Shown piece by piece: positions 8,779-11,027 of a DNA stretch of 11,027 bases. The DNA is from Monoraphidium neglectum (taxonomy: Eukaryota; Chlorophyta; Chlorophyceae; Sphaeropleales; Selenastraceae), in NCBI RefSeq assembly GCF_000611645.1, contig NW_014013078.1, positions 8,351 to 19,377 on the forward strand, read 5' to 3'. The position numbers and the translations under genes were made by a program. Position 1 is the first letter of the stretch. Each line of letters begins with the position of its first letter. The notes below the pieces were generated by a model. That model worked only from the letters and a program-made list of their open reading frames with translations, made no database searches and was not told the DNA's origin.

Positions 8779-9901
8779 TCAGTGCTGGCAGCAGCTGCAG
8801 GCGGGGGCGTCATCGACCGTCAGCAGGAGACGCGGCGAATCCTCGGACGCGCCCTCGGGGGACTTGTGGACGGCACCCATGCCTGACAAGACAGACAGGG
8901 CGGTCAAGGCAGGGGAGGGGTGCAGTTGCACAGTCGACCATGGGTGGGTCACCCGGTGGTGCTGAGCCGGATGCAGCTGCCGGCATGCGGGGTGGTGGGC
9001 ACACGCGTGGAGCCTGCCTCAGACTGCTGCTGGTGCCGGCCAGGGATTATGTGGTGCGGCCACCTTCCAAGCCCTGCCGCCTCGACCTCGGCTGCCCCCG
9101 CAAGCAACCACGCTGCCGGCGCGTGTCCCCGCACCGTAGAGGCCGGGGAACGCGTTGCCCTTCAGGTACAGCAGGTCCCACGCAGCCGCCTGCTCGGCCG
9201 CCGCTTCATCAACAGCCTGCACGGAAACCGCCCCGTCTAGGCCCCAGCGCCGCTTGACGGCCCTGCGACGCACGATCGGCCGTGCGGCAGCGGACCGCAG
9301 CCCGGGTGTGGACATCCAAAGTGTGGCTGCAGACACGTCGTACACAGGTGGTGAGGTGTTCAAGCCGGCAAGCCGGCCAAGCGACAATACACCGCCCTCC
9401 CCGCCTGCCTGCAAGACATGCGCGCATCGGTTGCGCGCACCGGTTGGGCACGTAGAAAGTCCCCGGCCCCTAATATGTGCACAGGCAGCGAACGCCCACA
9501 GTGTCGGCGTGCCACCTGGGGCAGCTCTGGCGCGTCACCACCTCCAGCTTGGCCCTCAGGCCCGTCGTACGCGCACCAGGCAACGCCGCAAGCAGCTGCC
9601 GGCTGATGGCGACAGTATCCTCGTAGATGGCGCGCTGCAAATCTGGCTGGTCAATTCCTTGGACCAGCAGCTCTGCGGCCGCTTCGGGCCGCTCGGCGAT
9701 TGGCGCTGACACAGCACTGCGTGGTACGTGCGAGCTCAGGAGGGGCGCTGCCCTGAGGGCAGGCGGTGGCGCGCGCCGGATGTGGACGACATTGGCGTCG
9801 GCGCTGCGGAGGTCGTTGGTCGTGTTCGAGACGACCACTTTTCCGTGATGCAGCGCGCCTGCACAGACCGCAGCATTCGGTGCCGGGGCAGGCGGCATCA
9901 T
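8779..9901 (-). CDS. DUF1826 domain protein, three exons, interrupted by an in-frame TAG
   Basis: The exons are 9901-9441, 9262-9135 and 8882-8779, with GT-AG introns of 178 and 252 bases. They join in phase to give 230 codons, close to the usual DUF1826 length. The domain opens near DLRSADANVVHIRRAPPP. It continues with the signature CPRWHAD (127-133), RCLCTY (138-143), GPGTFYVPN (145-153), AWDLLYLKGNAFPGLYG (about 181-197) and MGAVHKSPEG (198-207), then PRLLLTVDDAP, and ends in a Cys-rich ACSCCQH. Codon 144 (9472-9470) is TAG, exactly between CTY and GPGT, where homologs as I remember them have a residue such as Arg. Everything after the stop is conserved and correctly spliced. That points to a recent nonsense mutation, a sequence error or readthrough. 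The molecular function is unknown. From memory, bacterial DUF1826 genes often neighbour COG0523 metal GTPases. Start choice: the first of two tandem ATGs. The open frame extends upstream to 9958, so an extra 5' exon is possible. Confidence 0.8.
9470..9472 (-). other. In-frame TAG codon inside the conserved block of the DUF1826 gene
   Basis: The plus strand reads CTA at 9470-9472. On the minus strand the context is TGC ACA TAT TAG GGG CCG GGG ACT. The frame before (CTY) and after (GPGTFYVP) is the same and both sides are conserved, so no frameshift is involved. No intron can remove the codon without deleting conserved residues. One base change separates TAG from several sense codons. Confidence 0.85.
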
Positions 9902-9961
9902 GACATGGGCATGTGTGATGGGTGCTATGCTGCTGGCCGCAGCTATTGCCTGCAGCAGCTA

Positions 9962-9995
9962 CATTGGCAGCTGGGTGCCTGCATTGGCAGCTGGG
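9962..9995. repeat. Short tandem repeat, 14 bases at 20-base spacing
   Basis: CATTGGCAGCTGGG occurs at 9962-9975 and again at 9982-9995. A partial third copy (GGCAGCTG) follows. It lies just upstream of the DUF1826 start codon, in the possible promoter or 5' UTR. It may be a local duplication or paired binding sites. Confidence 0.75.
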
Positions 9996-10285
9996 GCATG
10001 GCAGCTGAAAGCAGCAGGTGGACCGCACAAACAGGCGCATACTTGCATTGCGCGTTGCTGCGCCGTCACGGATTCGCCCACCGGGCTCGCACCCTTCAAC
10101 CAAGACTCCGCGAGCGTCCCAATTGCCATACGCGCACAGCAGGTGGACGTCTCAATTGGAACGCGGTGAGATCACAGGTCCTTTGTGTGCTGACATCAAC
10201 TCGTGTGTCGCTGCTGACTGTTCCCATACAGCATTCATGCGCTTGCTGAACCATTCAAAAACAATCTTCTTGTTGTACCTTGCAG

Positions 10286-11027
10286 GCGTTGAACAACCTC
10301 GCGCCTTTCACTGCATCGTTCACCAACCAGGCTGGGTCCTGGTGTGCATCTCTCTTTCGCTCTTCCTTACGAAGTTCTTCCAAAGCTATCTATGGTTGCA
10401 TCAACGGCGCTCTGCGCCAGCGGCGCCTCGAGCGCGATTGCCAAGTCGCCGCTTGCCCGGTGCGCGCCGTGCAGCTGTGCGTGTACGGGCCGCTGTGGTG
10501 CAGCGAGCGGGGTGCACGTTGCGCTTTGGCAGCCGCAGTCCAGATGCGCGCAGGCGGCACAGCGCACTGTGGCCTGCGTGTTCTCTTGGCCACCTCCCGC
10601 CAAGTACGCGACTGGTCCCCATGTGTTGCCCCCGAGCGCAGCGGCGGCCTGCCGCGCCTCCTGGTCAGGCGTCCCCTCCGATCCAGGCTCTCAGTTTCCG
10701 CCACCAATCGGGTGCGCACGCGGCGGCACCTGCTTGTGACACCACAGCTATCCTTGGACTGCTGCGGTCGACTGCCTAGCTGGCTGGCTGCTTTCTTAGG
10801 CTGGTCAGCACGTACGGCGCTTCACGCGCTGCCGCGGCCGCCACGGCCGCTGCCCCCCGGGCCTAGCCCGCAGGCGCAGACACAGACGCAGGCGCGGGCG
10901 CAGGCGCGGCGCTGCGTGCCGTGCCACGCCGTGCGGCTGGCACCTCTAAACGCCCCGTCCCGTCTCACCGCACACCCACACCACTTTGAAGCCGAAACCA
11001 GCAGCCAACAACATATCCATGCCCCCC
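10286..11027 (+). CDS. Candidate unidentified exon, plus strand, running off the window
   Basis: A pyrimidine-rich acceptor (CTTCTTGTTGTACCTTGCAG) ends at 10285. The frame that follows is open to the last base, about 247 codons without a stop. It begins ALNNLAPFTASFTNQ and later becomes Arg/Cys/Leu-rich, with a QAQTQTQARAQA repeat near 10868-10905. No protein family is recognised. Long open frames arise easily in such GC-rich DNA, and a minus-strand candidate exon overlaps it. At most one of the two is likely to be real. Confidence 0.2.
10371..10690 (-). CDS. Candidate unidentified exon, minus strand
   Basis: The minus-strand frame is open from after a TGA at 10693-10691 down to a strong donor, TTC|GTAAGG, at 10371/10370. 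It encodes a protein-like stretch including GGNTWGPVAYLAGGGQENTQ, then CAACAHLDCGC, and ends LEAPLAQSAVDATIDSFGRTS (phase 2). Third codon positions are mostly G or C, as in the neighbouring genes. There is no ATG, so upstream exons would be needed. It could be a 5' exon of the DUF1826 gene or part of a separate gene, and I recognise no family. It competes with the plus-strand frame over the same bases. The 5' boundary is a guess. Confidence 0.25.

Larger units (their letters stand above)
9902..11027. other. Upstream region of the DUF1826 gene and window end, gene content unresolved
   Basis: This stretch should hold the promoter and possible 5' exons of the minus-strand DUF1826 gene. It also contains a short tandem repeat, a GTAAGG donor on the minus strand, a strong acceptor on the plus strand, and a degenerate CAGGCG/CAGACA hexamer-like repeat near 10868-10905. 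No RNA gene or mobile element is seen. Confidence 0.4.

Noticed and set aside
9470..9480. A tiny intron that would splice out the TAG of the DUF1826 gene
   Set aside because: The only nearby GT...AG pair would make an intron of about 12 bases, far below the spliceable length, and it would remove the conserved CTY residues.
1..11027. CRISPR arrays, phage, defence or biosynthetic cluster, tRNA/rRNA genes
   Set aside because: No regularly spaced repeats, no bacterial-type operon, no integrase, transposase or reverse transcriptase motifs and no tRNA-like folds were seen. The window reads as ordinary intron-rich algal nuclear DNA.

Overview
The window looks like nuclear DNA of a green alga, probably a chlorophyte in the Chlorella/Coccomyxa range. 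It is GC-rich. The genes are split by many GT-AG introns of about 120-350 bp. Exons join in frame to give proteins of plant or algal type. There are no bacterial-style operons, no rRNA or tRNA genes, and no recognisable transposon. One end is a poly-G run, as at a contig edge. The lineage is an inference from gene structure and protein families, not a database match.

Three recognisable genes lie on the minus strand, all in the same direction. (1) 3378 down to about 233: an FAD-linked sugar-lactone oxidase (L-gulonolactone oxidase-like) with a signal peptide and eight exons in the window. Its last visible exon ends at what looks like a splice donor rather than a true stop, so the C-terminal catalytic exon is probably off the window. 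(2) 7352 down to 5617: a two-exon DUF506 (PDDEXK-like) protein with an Asp/Gly insert and a long Ala-rich tail, followed by a long GT microsatellite. (3) 9901 down to 8779: a three-exon DUF1826 protein that splices perfectly but carries one in-frame TAG in the middle of its best conserved block.

Between the genes are about 2.2 kb (3379-5616) and 1.4 kb (7353-8778) with no convincing gene. The last 1.1 kb (9902-11027) has two mutually exclusive, unidentified candidate exons on opposite strands.

The three gene products have no obvious joint pathway. They look like unrelated neighbours in a eukaryotic genome, and I see no evidence of a gene cluster or defence system. The most interesting points are the nonsense codon in the DUF1826 gene, the HxD...H...R residue pattern of that protein (suggestive of an Fe(II)/2-oxoglutarate oxygenase-like fold), and the hidden 3' truncation of the lactone oxidase.
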